From Dermatemys mawii (lineage: Eukaryota; Chordata; Testudines; Dermatemydidae), in the NCBI GenBank assembly GCA_007922305.1, contig ML677358.1:13785156-13849155 (forward strand): a DNA stretch of 64,000 nt, written 5' to 3'. Below the pieces are notes generated by a model that was not told the origin of the DNA, did no database searches, and worked only from the letters and a program-made list of their open reading frames with translations. This document shows, in pieces, positions 34,536 to 47,430 of the stretch. Positions within the stretch are counted from its first letter, which is position 1. Each line of letters begins with the position of its first letter. Made by a program: the position numbers and the translations under genes.

Positions 34536-34870
34536 TTTGTGTTGCTTTTTTTCTTCCTTTCCTTCCTCTCTTTTTGCTCTTCTGTTTCTCAGTATCTGTT
34601 CCCTCTCTCCCACTGTCCACTTTTTTTCCCCTTTCCCTGCCTCTGGTGTTTCCCTCCTTCTCCTCTTCCTGACCCATTTTCTATTCCATTCTTCCTTTCA
34701 TTTTCCTTTCCAATCTGATTTCCCCAAACTCTCTTTCCTCTTTTCTAAAACTATCTCCTTACCTTCTCCTTCCTTTCTTTCCACATCACTCATTACACCA
34801 ACAACTCACTACCTGCTCATCACCCCATCCCTACTCTGGTTTCCGTCCTTTTTCTTAGTCTCAATGCTGT
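34536..34870 (+). repeat. Long polypyrimidine tract
   Basis: About 330 bases are strongly T and C on the plus strand (mostly TTCC, CTCC and TTTC mixtures with scattered purines). It is not a simple tandem repeat. The polypurine partner is on the RNF130 sense strand. Confidence 0.8.
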
Positions 34871-36019
34871 GATGGAAAAGTGAAGTGGGGTCTGAGTGGA
34901 AAAGTTTTTTAGGAGGTTTGTCTTTTGTTAGCATCTTTTTGACACATTTGTTTCATTACTTTTTTTAAAAAAATTAAATAAGAATGCAATAGAAATATTT
35001 GAAATAAATGCCCACAAGTCTAAAAATGATGTCACCCTGTGTTGAGGGAGGCTGGGTAGAAATGGAGGCTATCCAATGTCCTTTTAGCTCAAAGATCCGG
35101 CAGCCAAGTTTACAGGAAAGAAGCATTTTACTGAATGTACTTGAATCTGCCACAAAACTCAACCCCAATGTGCACCAGAAACCTAGAGTGTTGCCACAGA
35201 ATTTAGGTCCAACATGCTACGGAGCACACAGGGCTTTGCTTATCTTGTACGTCAGGCGACACCAGATTTCACTGTATCAATGCATAAGAGTATCATACCA
35301 GGACTTTTAAGAGGAGAACACAATTCTCGCAGCTAGCAAAAGGAAATACTCCATTCACAATGGGCTATAAGAAGTAAACAGCACTGGTGTCACATGTCAT
35401 TGAAACCCACTGTCCAATGATGACAGCTTCCTTAAAAGACAGAGGCCAACTCTTTCATTTGGTGCTTCTTTGTCAAAATAGAGCTCTATCCATTTTTCTA
35501 ATCATTCTCTTGCAAGACATTTCTTCACGTCTGACTTATTGACTGTACTGTTTTTATTGCTTCATTACCGACTACAAATATGGTACGAAAATTAGAAGAT
35601 GGAGTAGCAGGGAGGAGAGTGTGGAAAGGGAGAGATTAAGATCCTATAAAGATATTTATTAGTACCCAGTTCCTTACCTGTTCATATCAAGCAAGTCTAG
35701 AAAAGCCTATTATCTAAAGAATACTGTTCATTGCTTTTGTAATTTAATACATATTTTTGAACTTACTACATAAAATATGTGCAATCTTGTTAGTGATACA
35801 AGGTGAAAAATGCAAGCAAAATTGCACCCTAATAAAGAAAGGTATGCCAATGGCATAGTAATACTGTAATGCTTTCTTTTTTCAGAGGTCAGTTAATTTT
35901 TTTTGTCACTACATGTAGCTGATTATATGAGCTAAATCTTTTACTATACCAGTGTTCCACCAGGAAAAAATTAAATGAGCTCCAATCAAGATATTTAAGC
36001 GATCTGAAGGATGCACAAT

Positions 36020-36110
36020 CAAGATTTAAAGATAAGGCCAGAAGGGACCATTATAGTCATGTAATTTGACCTCCAAAGATAACTACTTAATTGCAGGGAA
36101 TCCTAATTGT
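36020..36110 (-). mobile_element. CR1-like tail fragment
   Basis: TTAAAGATAAGGCCAGAAGGGACCATTATAGTCATGTAATTTGACCTCC has the reverse-complement layout of a CR1-family 3' end, of a subfamily beginning AAGGCCAGAAGGGACC. Short and old. Confidence 0.65.
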
Positions 36111-39064
36111 GTTTGGCTGATCAGCAGGCAATTTTATACTTTATTTATATACAAAATATTCGCAGGCAAAAAATCAGAAACATTCAGTCTAATTTTTGTA
36201 TCTATTGTTACATCTATATTACTGTAGCTGAAAAGGGTAGTGAAACATTCTTTTGGCTTGCTTTGTTTCATGTTATAATTTGTGTGGATTTAAGGTTTTC
36301 ATATAGCTCCAGGGAAGAAAAAGTGTTTAAAAATAGAAGCTAGGTTTGCAAGACAACAAAAATTTGTAGGAGGACCAATGGTAGATGAAGTAAACTAATA
36401 TTTTTTTTTGAAGTTAATGTGATTCTAATTAAAGAGTCACTACCAAATGTCCATAATACATTACATTTTACTTTCCATTGTTGAATGTTGTCTTAGAAGC
36501 CTGGAAATTTTTACCATGCTCATTTTTAATTCTGCCATCTGGTAAACATGAGAGTTATCTTTTTGTTAGTACTTCAGAGGTCGACATGGTAACCACTGAC
36601 TTACTTCTGTCTGTGCGCTAGGATTTAATGTTGACCTGTAGCTGTTTTAACACTTTAGAAGCTATTTTGAGGGAGTTTCACTCAGTGTGTGCATACGTGT
36701 GCAGTGCTCTGTTGAAAGGGAAGGTAGGTTTCTGGCAGGGATGCAGAACTAGTTTGGGACTCCTGAAAGAGGCAGACCAAACTAGTGAAATACAGTTTAG
36801 CTTATCTGGCCTTTCTTCTGCCTACTACTCTAATCCTTGATACACACAGTTAGGTTGCGATCCAGAAGTAGGAAAACAAGCATTATGAGAGATCAATCTT
36901 GGAGGAACTGGCATGGAGGCAGCAGAAGCTCTGTCAGGATTTTGGGGCACAATACTTTATGCCTGCTTTATTGTGTGGGGATGGGAAGGACTAAGGAATC
37001 TGGGAAGAACTTAGTTCGAGATGCAAAGCAAAGTTGAGGGAAAGCAATCTATTTTACTTCTGGTCCCTCCAACTAAGTCAAGTTTACTTTTCTTTAGGGC
37101 TCTAAGTGTTAACGTCAGCAGGAATAGTTCTGGGAATTAAACCTGCACAGTATCAAACAACTGCCAACACTTCATTCATTGTATCCCTTCTGCAGCAAGA
37201 TGAAATACATTATTGATTCGTTAGTTGCTTAAGGTGAACAACAGTATGGATACCTTTTTATTTCTCTCTAGGACCAAAGCAGAATTTAGGAAATACCTAG
37301 ACGATTAATCACCATATAAGAGGTTAGGTGTTAGGCTGAAATTGGTTGATATTCATTTTATTACATTAGCACTTATTTAAATTCACAGACCCTATATTTT
37401 GAAACCCAATAAATAAAACCAAGTTCTTCTCAGAATTAGGTGTATTCCTTATTCCCTTCAGATGCCCTTTACATTCCATGTGTTGAATTCTGTTGGTTTC
37501 CAAGACTCGCTAGAAACAAGTCTCAGAAAAGCACACCTCAAATAAAATCCCTGCTTCTACAGTGAAATAAGAGAACACATTTCATGGGCAGATCATCTGA
37601 CTCTCAGTATTAAGCCACAATGTAATTATTGCAAACTGATATAAAAGAAAGCTGAAAATACTTGTACTCAAACACTTTGACTTTAGATCAAGGTAATTAC
37701 ATATGAAAAATTGTTAGAACACAAACTTTCTAGGATAATAGCGTCCATGTGAAGATGTGCATGAATCACTCAAAGAACAGCTAAATAAAAGTTTTAATGA
37801 CAGGAGGGAAAGAAATGGGAGAATCTGGAGTCTCTAGACAATCTTCTAGAACGTGGACCCATAATTAGTGTTACTATTATGCAACCGAATGTTCTTGAAC
37901 CTACACTCTGGAATCATGGAGAATCAAATAGTCTCTGAAATTTCTGACAGCTGTCCCTAAGAATATTTGTAGGGCCCTTGAGGACAGAATATTTCTGCAT
38001 AAGAGTAAATAAAAATGAAGTGAATTTTTAAACGTATAAGTTCAAATTTGGGTAAAAAATTTAGACTTTGTAAAAACAAACCTTTGCAACATCAAAGACC
38101 AAGAAAAATGCTCCCAAGTGGTTTTTTTCAATTACCACATTTCAATGGGAATAGTTTCTAAACAAACATGTCTCTGCAGTATTTGTTACCCAAGCATTGC
38201 AGTACTGAAAATGTAAAAATTAAACATTTCATTAATTTTTATTGTCCAAAACAGACACACACATACACAGCACAAATAAATGAAGAATACAGGGAAAATA
38301 AATTGATTAATAAAATCTTCCTGCCTCAGTAAACAAAGGTGTTAACAGAAACATCCACGGCAGAGACGGTTTTATTTACTATATACAAATTATAATTTGA
38401 GATTGTTTCTTTAATATCTTATAATAGCAAAAGTTCATTATGCACTGGAAGAAAAAATTTCCAGCTATCTAGGACAGCTTGCAGGAGGATTTAGAAGACT
38501 GATAATGAGCTGCAATATGCCCCTCAGGGACATGGGACTGATGCCTGGTTCCGACACTGTGACTTAGTTGTTTCTTAGTGTATCATGCATACAGCTATTT
38601 ATATACCAAACACAGGCCAAGTTGCTAGATCTTGGCTGTATGCATGCATAGTAATGTACATATTTCTCTTCTGGGGCAGAGGGGGGAGGAAAGAGGAGAA
38701 GAAAAATGTGTTATAAAATGAAAGATATCCTTGGTAATAGTCAAAGCAACCACAGATTATTAGATAATTATTCCAAAAATATTCACCACGCAAAAAAGCA
38801 GTTAAACTGAAAATCTGCTATAGAGATGATGTCACATAGCTCTAAATTGAGATCTTTGGGATGGAGCGGAAATGAGAAGACTGAGGCAAGAGTGTAAGGA
38901 TAGAGTTTGGTTGCTGCACTTTAAGTGCCAGTATAGGATAGCCGCTCAGACACTACTAGAAAAAACGATTTTCTTACGTAGTCCTTAATGTTAACACTAA
39001 GGAGGAGGTGGAGGACGGTAGCATTTCTAGTAACTGGGAAATGCTTGAGCAAGCTGGAATTGCT

Positions 39065-39690
39065 TAGACCTCTGGTTTTCACCTTTTTGGTCTCAAGAGG
39101 GCGTATCACAATCCAAATACCCTAAACCCAAAACACTAAATACCTTTAGTAAAAGAAACATCTGGCTTACTAAATATTTCTTACCCATACAATATACATA
39201 CTTACATAATAAATACTAAATAAGTACACCATGAGTACCATAGTAGCAGGTCCTGCAACTTCTGTCCCACAGTACTGTCTGGGCTCAGCTCCCTGCTCTG
39301 GGAGCTGTGATCTCTGGAGTTGAAGTGCTGATCATGTTTAGTGGAGGCCAGGCAGGTCAAATTTGTGAGACTAGTGTTGTAACCTGGTGCATCGTGTCAC
39401 TGAGGCACTCAAATTTGGCCTGTCTGGCCCCCTATCATCTTGAAGGAGAGGCAGCTGGGCCATCTCTAAGCAGTGTTGTGACCCTGTGCACCATGTTGCA
39501 ACACCTGAAGCAGAGAGCCAAGCCCAGACAGTCCACTGGGACAGGAGCCACAGAGCGCAAGGCAGGCTCTTCAACTTCTGCCAGGCCCCTTTAACTCAGT
39601 GGGCAGAATCCCTCCCACCCTACCCCAAAAGTATTCCATCTAACCCTTTGACACATTCTGGCAGCAAAATTTTGGGTTAGGACCCACAGG
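39065..39690. repeat. Degraded hAT-like block with 99-base internal duplication
   Basis: The left edge CTCTGGTTTTCACCTTTTTGG resembles a hAT end (CAGTGGTTCTCAACC type), and the right side has GGGTTAGGACCCAC. Inside, AGTGTTGTAACCTGGTGCA (39373) recurs as AGTGTTGTGACCCTGTGCA (39472), period 99, then diverges. No duplication of a target site was found. Confidence 0.4.
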
Positions 39691-40145
39691 CATAGCAGGA
39701 TACCAGGTTACATCTATACTTTAATTTGCTATAATTAACATAAGTACTGGATCTGCCCAATCGTCAATGCTTAAAGCTGTCTCATTCACACTCTCCCAAT
39801 TTTGTGCCTTTTTTGTGGTCTTCACTTCCCTTAAAAAAATCACTTCCTACTTCCCATAGGCCAATCACCTGACATCTCTCCAGACCCTCTTCTTCTTGCA
39901 TAGTCCCCATTGTCAGTAACTCTGCCAGCTCCCACCTTCTCACCTCATTGTATTGTATTAACCTTATTTAGATTGCATGCTCCTAGGACAAGGGACCTGT
40001 CTAAACTATGTATGCGTAAAATATTATGCACACCTATGTTTGCATAGAGCACATGCTAGATAAAATGAAACAAAGGAATGTATACAACAATAAACATTTC
40101 TTAGAAATAAATCCATTTACAAGGGAAGAAAAATTGCTAGCTTAC

Positions 40146-40228
40146 TTGCACGGCAGGACGCGGACAACATCGTTCTGCTTGTAACACTCGATACAGACAG
40201 CACAATGATCAAAGTCTGGGTCTGTTTC
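40146..40228 (-). CDS. RNF130: RNF130 exon 5: first half of RING-H2 domain
   Basis: This 83-base exon starts ETDPDFDHCAVC and ends RVLPC plus two bases (AA) of a Lys codon completed in exon 6. The acceptor is CGTTTTAG and the donor is AA|GTAAGC. It carries the first zinc ligands: CAVC (ligands 1 and 2) and the Cys of LPC (ligand 3). The loop reads IECYKQNDVV, whereas mammalian RNF130 as remembered has Ser in place of that extra Cys. The intron therefore splits the RING between ligands 3 and 4. Confidence 0.96.
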
Positions 40229-42178
40229 CTAAAACGAATAGCATGAAAACTCAAATTAAGAGTAAAGACTATATTAAGGCAAAGTAGACATTATTAGTGA
40301 TCAGGAATTCTACTGTGGCAGTGAGGATCAAATTAAAGTGGCTATGAACAGGAAGAGGCACAAAAGGGTGAAAAGGTTACTAAATAAATTCAAACATGCC
40401 TCACAAAGAAGATACAACACAAACTTTACATGCATATCAAAGTCACCATCTCATTTAAAACTAGTATTTGTGTATATCTTAAATTTAAACTAGAATAAGA
40501 CAGCTATAATTCATTTTATAGATAGTACTTTTCATATTTACTCAAAAGATATTTCCATGGGACTTTATTTCAGTTATGATCTAGTCTTCATAAAAATATT
40601 TTATATAATATTAAAGCAGAATTATTTCATCTCTTCCTATAATCAGAGCTAAAAAATCTTTTATTTCATACTTCAGAAAGTGCAGTGTTTCCTACTCTTC
40701 AGAGCCAAGAATTACTTATGTTATTCCTATACAGATATTCAACTCAGGATTACTTGCTGGCTATACTTTGTTATAAAGGTTACGGTCTGATTACGGTTTC
40801 TATAGGGATAAAAACAACTTCACATATTTTAAGTTTCCATTTGGAGAAAGGCAGATTTCATATAGATAAAGCCATGGCATTGGTGGTATATACTAAAATC
40901 TGTGGGCTACACAGACACATTGGCTGCACTTTCTTCCAAAATCATACAATTCTTTTCGACACTAGCAAAGTACTGAGACAAGTACATCAAAAACCACAGC
41001 AAGACAAAATTAACAACTCCACTGTTGGAAACAGGCAGTCAATATTTCATGCAGAGAACCCTTATGTGCTGCACTGATGAATGGCAGATTTATTCCTGTA
41101 TTCCTTTCAACTACATACACGTTCCCTGCTGCCTGTTCTGCATATCACTTAATCTTGCAACTATGCTGTCAGGAACGCAGCATCTTCTCTTGTAGTATTA
41201 ATAAGTTCTAAATATACACAGATCAGCAAAGATCTACTGCAGAAGATTCTTGTAACCAAATTGCCTAGAAACAAAAAAGCAAAGGCTTGGGAAAAGCATT
41301 TTTCTCATATTTTTCTTCAGAAAAGCAAATTCAGGTGGCTTCTCCTATTTCTGTTGTGTTGGTAGAAAAGATGATGAGAGGGAGTCAGTGGAAGAACCAA
41401 AGGGAAACGTTTTTCTTTTCAAAAAGAAAAATCAAAATCAGAATTATTAATCATTGAATTATAATCAGGTCTGTGCATTTTGCAAAAGGAAAGGGAAAAG
41501 TGAGCAAGGCTATAAATAAATGTTACAGCGCTGATAAAGAACCCATGAGTACTTATAGCTTTTTAATTCACAGTTCGGCATCAATTATTCTATGATAGCC
41601 AAATATAGTTCACCACAGCACAAGACTTCAGACTCAGGTATTTCAACTCAAGTGAAATACCTCTCCCCTAGCCCAAGAGAGTAATTTAATAAAGTGAATT
41701 TTCACAAGAACTCTCTCTACAACTCTCTCTATTTTTATTTTGCACAACGTGTATGTGCAACATTCCAAGTTTACAGTGCTCCACATAACTAACATTAACC
41801 TTGCCTTTCTCTAGGCTATTAAGGAGCACAGTAAATGAAATGTTGTCATGATGACTCAATACAAAGCCTTCTGCACTCCTGCTTGCAGAAATACACAGAC
41901 AGCTAGCACAGAACAGCATTAACAATCACAGTTACAAGATGGAGCTCATCTAGTCCCTAAGCAAGAGAAATTCTCCTATGGGGGAGCAAAGGCTATAGTA
42001 TACAGAAAAGCTCTAGATGTCACACTGAAATACTGTAGCAAAAGATGAACTCCCCAGCAAGTACACCAGCATCAAAGATGAGAGGAGAAAGAAAAACAAA
42101 TCAGATAAGTGAATTGTTTTTAACACCAAAATAAACCAGGAGATTCAAGCATACTTTGCTCAAGTCTTATTACTCTAC
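40229..42178 (-). other. RNF130 intron 4
   Basis: 1950 bases, AT-rich. A 130-codon plus frame (40685-41077) has no domain or codon-bias signal and is treated as chance. No repeat recognised. Confidence 0.75.
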
Positions 42179-42250
42179 CTTATCACCCTTCTTTACTGTC
42201 CTGGCTGTCAATTTGCCAATGGCTTTCTTCGCAGCATCTCCAAGACGACG
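42179..42250 (-). CDS. RNF130: RNF130 exon 4: cytosolic linker before RING
   Basis: This 72-base exon is exactly 24 codons, starting RRLGDAAKKA and ending RTVKKGDK. The acceptor is AAATTTAAATAG and the donor is AAG|GTAGAG, slightly off consensus (GTAGAG rather than GTAAGT). It encodes the basic juxtamembrane linker conserved between RNF130 and RNF150. Relative to the mammalian sequence as remembered, AISKL is AIGKL here and TTRT is TART. It lies about 12 kb downstream of exon 3. Confidence 0.95.
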
Positions 42251-44084
42251 CTATTTAAATTTACAGACAAAAGAACACAGGAATTAATGCTTAGAGTCTA
42301 ACAATTTTTCTTTTATAATGATTTAGTTTGATTAAATATTAATGCTATAATATTCTGCTATAATTGGCTAATATTCAAAGTACAAAGGATATAGCAACCA
42401 GAATCAGATAACCTGCACATAAGATCGGAGAGAAAATTCAACTGCAGATCATGTACATACAGTCAAGGTAATCATCTACTATGGCAGAATTCTCATAGGC
42501 TGTTGTAGATATGGCTTTAAAAAAAACAGCTCAGAGCCATTCAAATACATACACTGGGATATAAACAGAGGCTCATGCCCTTCCACTAATTCCCACTGTA
42601 CTCTGCTCTAATTACTTTTTATTCAATAGGCTGTATAATATTACTTGTTCTCTTCATAAGTTTTCTAGCTGGAGTTTCCTTGAGTAGAGAATAAACCTGA
42701 AATTACCTCCAAAGGCAGACAATTCACATCCAAGCCTAATATTTATCTCAATACAACATAAAACCAACCAGTATCTACACAGGCCAGAAAATAATGTTAT
42801 GGTCATAAAATCAAAATTCATCAATACGGCCTATACTTGAATAAAGCTCACATGAATACCGATTCCAAAACAAACCTATTTGGTAGCAAAGGGTCAAGTT
42901 GTTTTTAATGGGAATAAGTGTAGTTGGAAACAGCTATTTCTATGCTTAAAGTACTGATTCCAACTGCAACGCTCTGATCCAAGCCAATAAAAAATGGCAA
43001 GTTGCCAGTTGGTTCACAGCTTTCAGGGCCAGGTCACTTTGAGCTGAACAAAGCTCATATTTCCTTGTTTCAATAAGCACAGCCCTCCACAGAAACAGGA
43101 TGAGGTTTACATTGATTGAGAGAAGTTAGTTTATTTTTCATTTAAAAATTTCTAAAGTCGCACATACAATTACTGTGAACATTCTACCATTACCACTTGT
43201 TAGGAAAGATTTTATTTTCAAGCTTTCCTTTACCACTGATGTTGGGGATGTGTCCTAAGCCACCCACATGAAAATCCACTGAAATTTGGCCAGTTTATAA
43301 ACCTTAGAAAAATTGCTGCTTGCACACGCTCAGGAGAAACTTGTTTACAGTTGAATATTCAGCAAAAGTAGTTGTTAAATAGGTACTGAACATGCTCCTG
43401 CCAGGGGTAGGGTCTGAGCAGGACTTTACTGCAGCTGTTTCTCCTGGCTGCTGGTCTGGCACTGAACAGAAAGAACTCCCCCATTTTCAATGCTTCCCCT
43501 TGCTGGAAACCAGGCAGGGACAAGGAGGAGAAGGAATGCAGAGGCTTAGAAATAGTAGGGGTAGGATCTGGGGTAAGGATAGACCCAGCAAGGTCAGGAG
43601 GCAGGATGTGGCAGACAGAAGCACAGGGAGATAGGAGGCAGAAGGGTCTCGTCTCTAGAGCACACTCCCCTTCAGAACTTGGAAATAAACCTAAGAGTCC
43701 TGGGTCTCTACATTACTCTGCTATCAGCAAATAACTATGAAGCCCACTGGTAAAGTGTGTGTCTCATCTCCCTTCTAGTGACTGGTCAATACAGAGAGGA
43801 TAACAGCTTATGACTTTGATCAGCTCAAGTGGTAGAGATTGTGCTGTGAATCTAAAGATCCAATGCCAACTTTATTGCCCATGTTTGGTGTTGGAGATCC
43901 ATATGGTTCTGCATGATATTTTTTTATTTTAACTGGGCATTACACAGAAAGATCAGACTAAAAGGACAGTAAGATGCAGAGTCAAGCACTCTAAAGTTAG
44001 GAAGTGCCAGAATTAATATTGCCCTGGAAACCTTTATTCAGTCCTGCTGTGCATGTAACTTTGCATCCTAAATAACTTTCTTTG

Positions 44085-45790
44085 AATCTAGACTTTTTGT
44101 ATGTAATTATATGTTATGGTATTACTGTGACCCTAAGCACCCCTGTATTCACACCTTACACACTACTGTAATCTTTGTATAAAATATGCCTCGTGTCATT
44201 TGAAAATGAACTCACTGATTAATATTCTTGCATGATGTGTGTACACAGCGTGTATTAAGAGTTATGGATATATGCTGAGATCATAACTAAAATGCGTTTA
44301 AACCAGGCATGTCAAGGGAAATTGGTAAACAGGTCTGCCCTGGACAAAGGAATGTGTTTGCTGCTCTGCCCAGCCTGGTCATGAGGGAGAGACAAAGAAC
44401 GTATGCTTACTGCTTATATGTAAAACAGGGCTATCATGCTAACAAGGAGAAGGTAGATTGCAGGAAAGAATGATTTACATTTTAGCAAACACCAGCTAGG
44501 GATGAAAGAACATGAAGCTTCCTTCACCACCAGACTCCATGTCACCTTCCTCAGAGCTTGAAAATAATCTGTAAGAGTTGACCCTGAAAAGAACCAATTT
44601 CAAAGGGTGACTAGTCTATAAAGAAGTGGGGCTGAATCTCAAGTAATAAGTAACTAAATTAATGGATTGTGTACAATATTACTCTATTATAAAAGTGTAC
44701 AGTGAGGTCTTTTTCCTGAAAGCTAATGAAACACTGGTGATTAAAATCATTACGAAATGTATGTATTAAAGCAATATGAGGAAATATTGTGCTTTAAAAT
44801 CTGTGGCCAATCACATTCCCTCTCAACAAGAAGAGAAGGCAGCTATGTACCTAACGCTTATGTAAATTAAGCATGATGAAGTCAAAACGATGGAAGCCCT
44901 ATTTATTTACAGGTGGATGGAAATTCCACAGGAAGGGAAGAACAACATAAGATAATCCTACTCTTGAAACGAAGTCATTGCATTTTGGAGGACAGAAGCA
45001 AGGACAGGAGACATATTTGGCAAAGTTGACAGAGACAAAAGGCCAGAGCTCTTGCTAGCCGAGAAAGATGGGTCGTTCAATCACAGAAAGGTTTGAAGTC
45101 TCTGGAAACTAAATATAGGTGAGAAACCTGCCTACGCAAAGATTTTTCACCTAGGAAGAAAAATGAAGCCAGCATCTTGTACTTCTGTAGAAGGTCCTGA
45201 TGAAAAGTCAGCTAGGGCTGAAAAGAAGAATGAATGGTGAGAGAAAACATCTTGAACAAAGCCTGTATCTTACTAGATGAAGTTTTAGATAAGTATTTTC
45301 ACTTTTGTGATCCCTTTCTAAACCTATTGCTTTTACTTGGCATCACTTAACCTATGTTCTGTTAATAAATGTGTTTTATTTTTACTATATACAAACTCAG
45401 TGCTGTGTTTTCTGGGTAAGGGTATATTTACCCCTGTTAAATTAATAAGCTCTTATGTGCTTTTGTCTCTTTAAAGGAACAAGCAAACCTTATTTTTTCT
45501 CTGAACTGTGTAGGAGAGGGCTGGACATTGCAGAGCACACGTTTTGAGAACCTTTTGGAGTGCATTGGAGTCACCTTGCTGGTTGTAACAAAGGTTGGTG
45601 GAAGCCACTGAGGGGCTGTAGACAGGCTGTGGATCAGAGATGCTGAAACACAGCTGTCTAGTGCACAGACACTTCAGATGTGACCTGATGGCTTGTTGGC
45701 TGGTGCCAGATTGTGAGCTACAGCAGCTGGGCATTTCAGGCACTCAGGGTTACAGGGCAGGCAGTGACAACATGTGGACAATTACATATA
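44085..45790 (+). repeat. LTR-like or unclassified turtle repeat
   Basis: I recognise several phrases as a dispersed turtle repeat, including TTCTTGCATGATGTGTGTAC, GGTCTGCCCTGGACAAAGG and GGAGAGGGCTGGACATTGCA. AATAAA in TTAATAAATGTGTTTTATTT (near 45362) would serve as a polyadenylation signal, followed by a CAGTGCTGTGTTTTCTGG stretch. No coding frame. Class and edges are uncertain; a solo LTR of an old endogenous retroelement is one possibility. Confidence 0.4.
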
Positions 45791-46049
45791 CATATGTACC
45801 TACGCTGAAAGTTATATTATAAGAGTTCATTTTCTTTTGGAAACGTTAATATTTAACTTAGACACCTACAAAATTAACAGAGAAAGCTTGATGTTTAAAA
45901 ACATTTCACATTTAACTATCTTGGTAACTCTAACAGCTGTTTGGAGATCATATTAAGTTTCAGGGGTCATGAACTTTAGGGTTTTATACCAAAGTGAAAA
46001 TAAACAGCATAGATGTGCCTAGTGCAGCACCTGTCAGATCTATTCATAG

Positions 46050-46172
46050 TAGGGTGACCAGATAGCAAGTCTGAAAAATTGGGACAGGGGTGAGGAGTAA
46101 TAGGAGCCTATATAAGAAAAAGACCCAAAAATCAGGACTGTCCCTATAAAATAGGGACATCTGGTCACCCTA
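46050..46172. mobile_element. Short palindromic-ended MITE
   Basis: This 123-base element begins TAGGGTGACCAGATAG and ends with the exact inverse ATCTGGTCACCCTA (14-base inverted ends). The interior reads GGAGCCTATATAAG and AATCAGGACTGTCCC, a pattern seen repeatedly in turtle DNA. Confidence 0.85.
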
Positions 46173-46596
46173 TGCACTAGTGGGACTTACTCTGCACTGG
46201 TACAGTTTACTCTGGTTTCAAACTGGTGTATCTACACTTTTGAATTTCACTCATGTGCTTACCCTGATGGAAAAATTTCCTAATGTAGACAAACCCTCTG
46301 ATGAACCAATATCCTGTATGTCCTAGTCTTGCTATTTGTACACCTTGGATAGACGGAATTTTTGCTTTTAGACTCATGACTGATACTAGCTTAAGGAAAA
46401 AGACATCACTAACTGGCAAACTGAAATAACCACAAAAGGTGTTTAACGATTTTGGCTTAGTGGAAGTGCACAAGGTTAACTGTAAGTCACCTGCAACATA
46501 TAGTTTACTTATTTTTTTTATATAAGAAACACAGCATCTGTTTTCAATGATTTTTGTAGAAAGGCTAATGTGCTTCTACATATAATAGCTTAAAAA

Positions 46597-46660
46597 CAGC
46601 ACAGTTCAGAAATTAGCTGTTACTGCATCAGCACAGTTCAGAAATTAGCTGTTACTGCAT
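46597..46660. repeat. Perfect 32-base tandem duplication
   Basis: Bases 46597-46628 and 46629-46660 are identical (each begins CAGCACAGTTCAGAAATTAG). Two copies, no mismatch, so a recent slippage or duplication event. Confidence 0.97.
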
Positions 46661-47115
46661 CACTAAAAGCTCCAGCTTCTCCTTTACAATATATCTGAGC
46701 ATTTCAAATAGAGTTCTTGCTGCTGCCACCTCCTTATTAAACTTTAACAAGCTGAGCTTTTTAAACCACATAAAATTTTCATCAAGTTTCTCCTGGTCTT
46801 TGAAAAAAATCTAAAGAAAGTAAAAAAGGTCATAAGAGCACTTTCCCCACAGAGCCACTGTTTTAAAGTGTCTGCATTGGGATCTGCCTATAGCAATACA
46901 TGGGATGCAGGGGGGGACAATTTGTCACTAAAGGAATATCCATGCAGTACTGATTATGTTTAAACTTTTAACATCCAAAGGGACCATGATGAATAACAGT
47001 TACACTGTGGGCACCTAAATATGATGTATCCCAGGAAAACTTGCAGGGTCTCCATAGGACTTATCACACCACAACCACTATTTCTGGGAGAAACTGAGAA
47101 AGAAATCTTTAGTCA

Positions 47116-47430
47116 GACTTTGTCTACACTGGCAAATAAGAGACAAAACTTTTATTATTCAGAGATGTTAAAAACACCTCTTCCGCCCTCCCCTTTCCCA
47201 GCAAGAGACAAAAGTTTTGTTGACAACAAGCACCGGTGAACAGTGCTCTGTTGGCAGGAGAGCTCTCCTGCCGACATTGCTAATGTGCCACTCGGTGGGC
47301 GTGGAAGATTTTTGTCAGCACAAGAGCTCTTTTCTGCTGACAAACAGCAGCTACACTGTGCGCCTTTTAGCGGCATGACTGTAAGTGACACAGCCATGTC
47401 GCCAAAAACTATGTAGTGTAGAGCCTCACT
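47116..47430. mobile_element. Inverted-repeat element with TTTGTCTACACT end
   Basis: The left end GACTTTGTCTACACTGGC and right end TATGTAGTGTAGAGCC are imperfect inverses. The interior has AAACTTTTGT, GTTGACAACAAGC and GGAGAGCTCTCCTGCCGAC. It is related by its terminus to the elements at 10328 and 57600. Confidence 0.75.

Larger units (their letters stand above)
29242..40145 (-). other. RNF130 intron 5
   Basis: 10.9 kb. Holds the promoter-like block (29540-29990), an inverted-repeat element (30590-30790), a CR1 (31640-32505), a pyrimidine tract (34536-34870), a CR1-like tail (36020-36110) and a degraded hAT-like block (39065-39690). I see nothing in 30800-31639, 32510-34530, 34880-36019 and 36111-39060. 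Confidence 0.8.

Noticed and set aside
40685..41077. 130-codon plus-strand frame in intron 4
   Set aside because: No family resemblance, no splice or promoter context; length is within chance for 64 kb.
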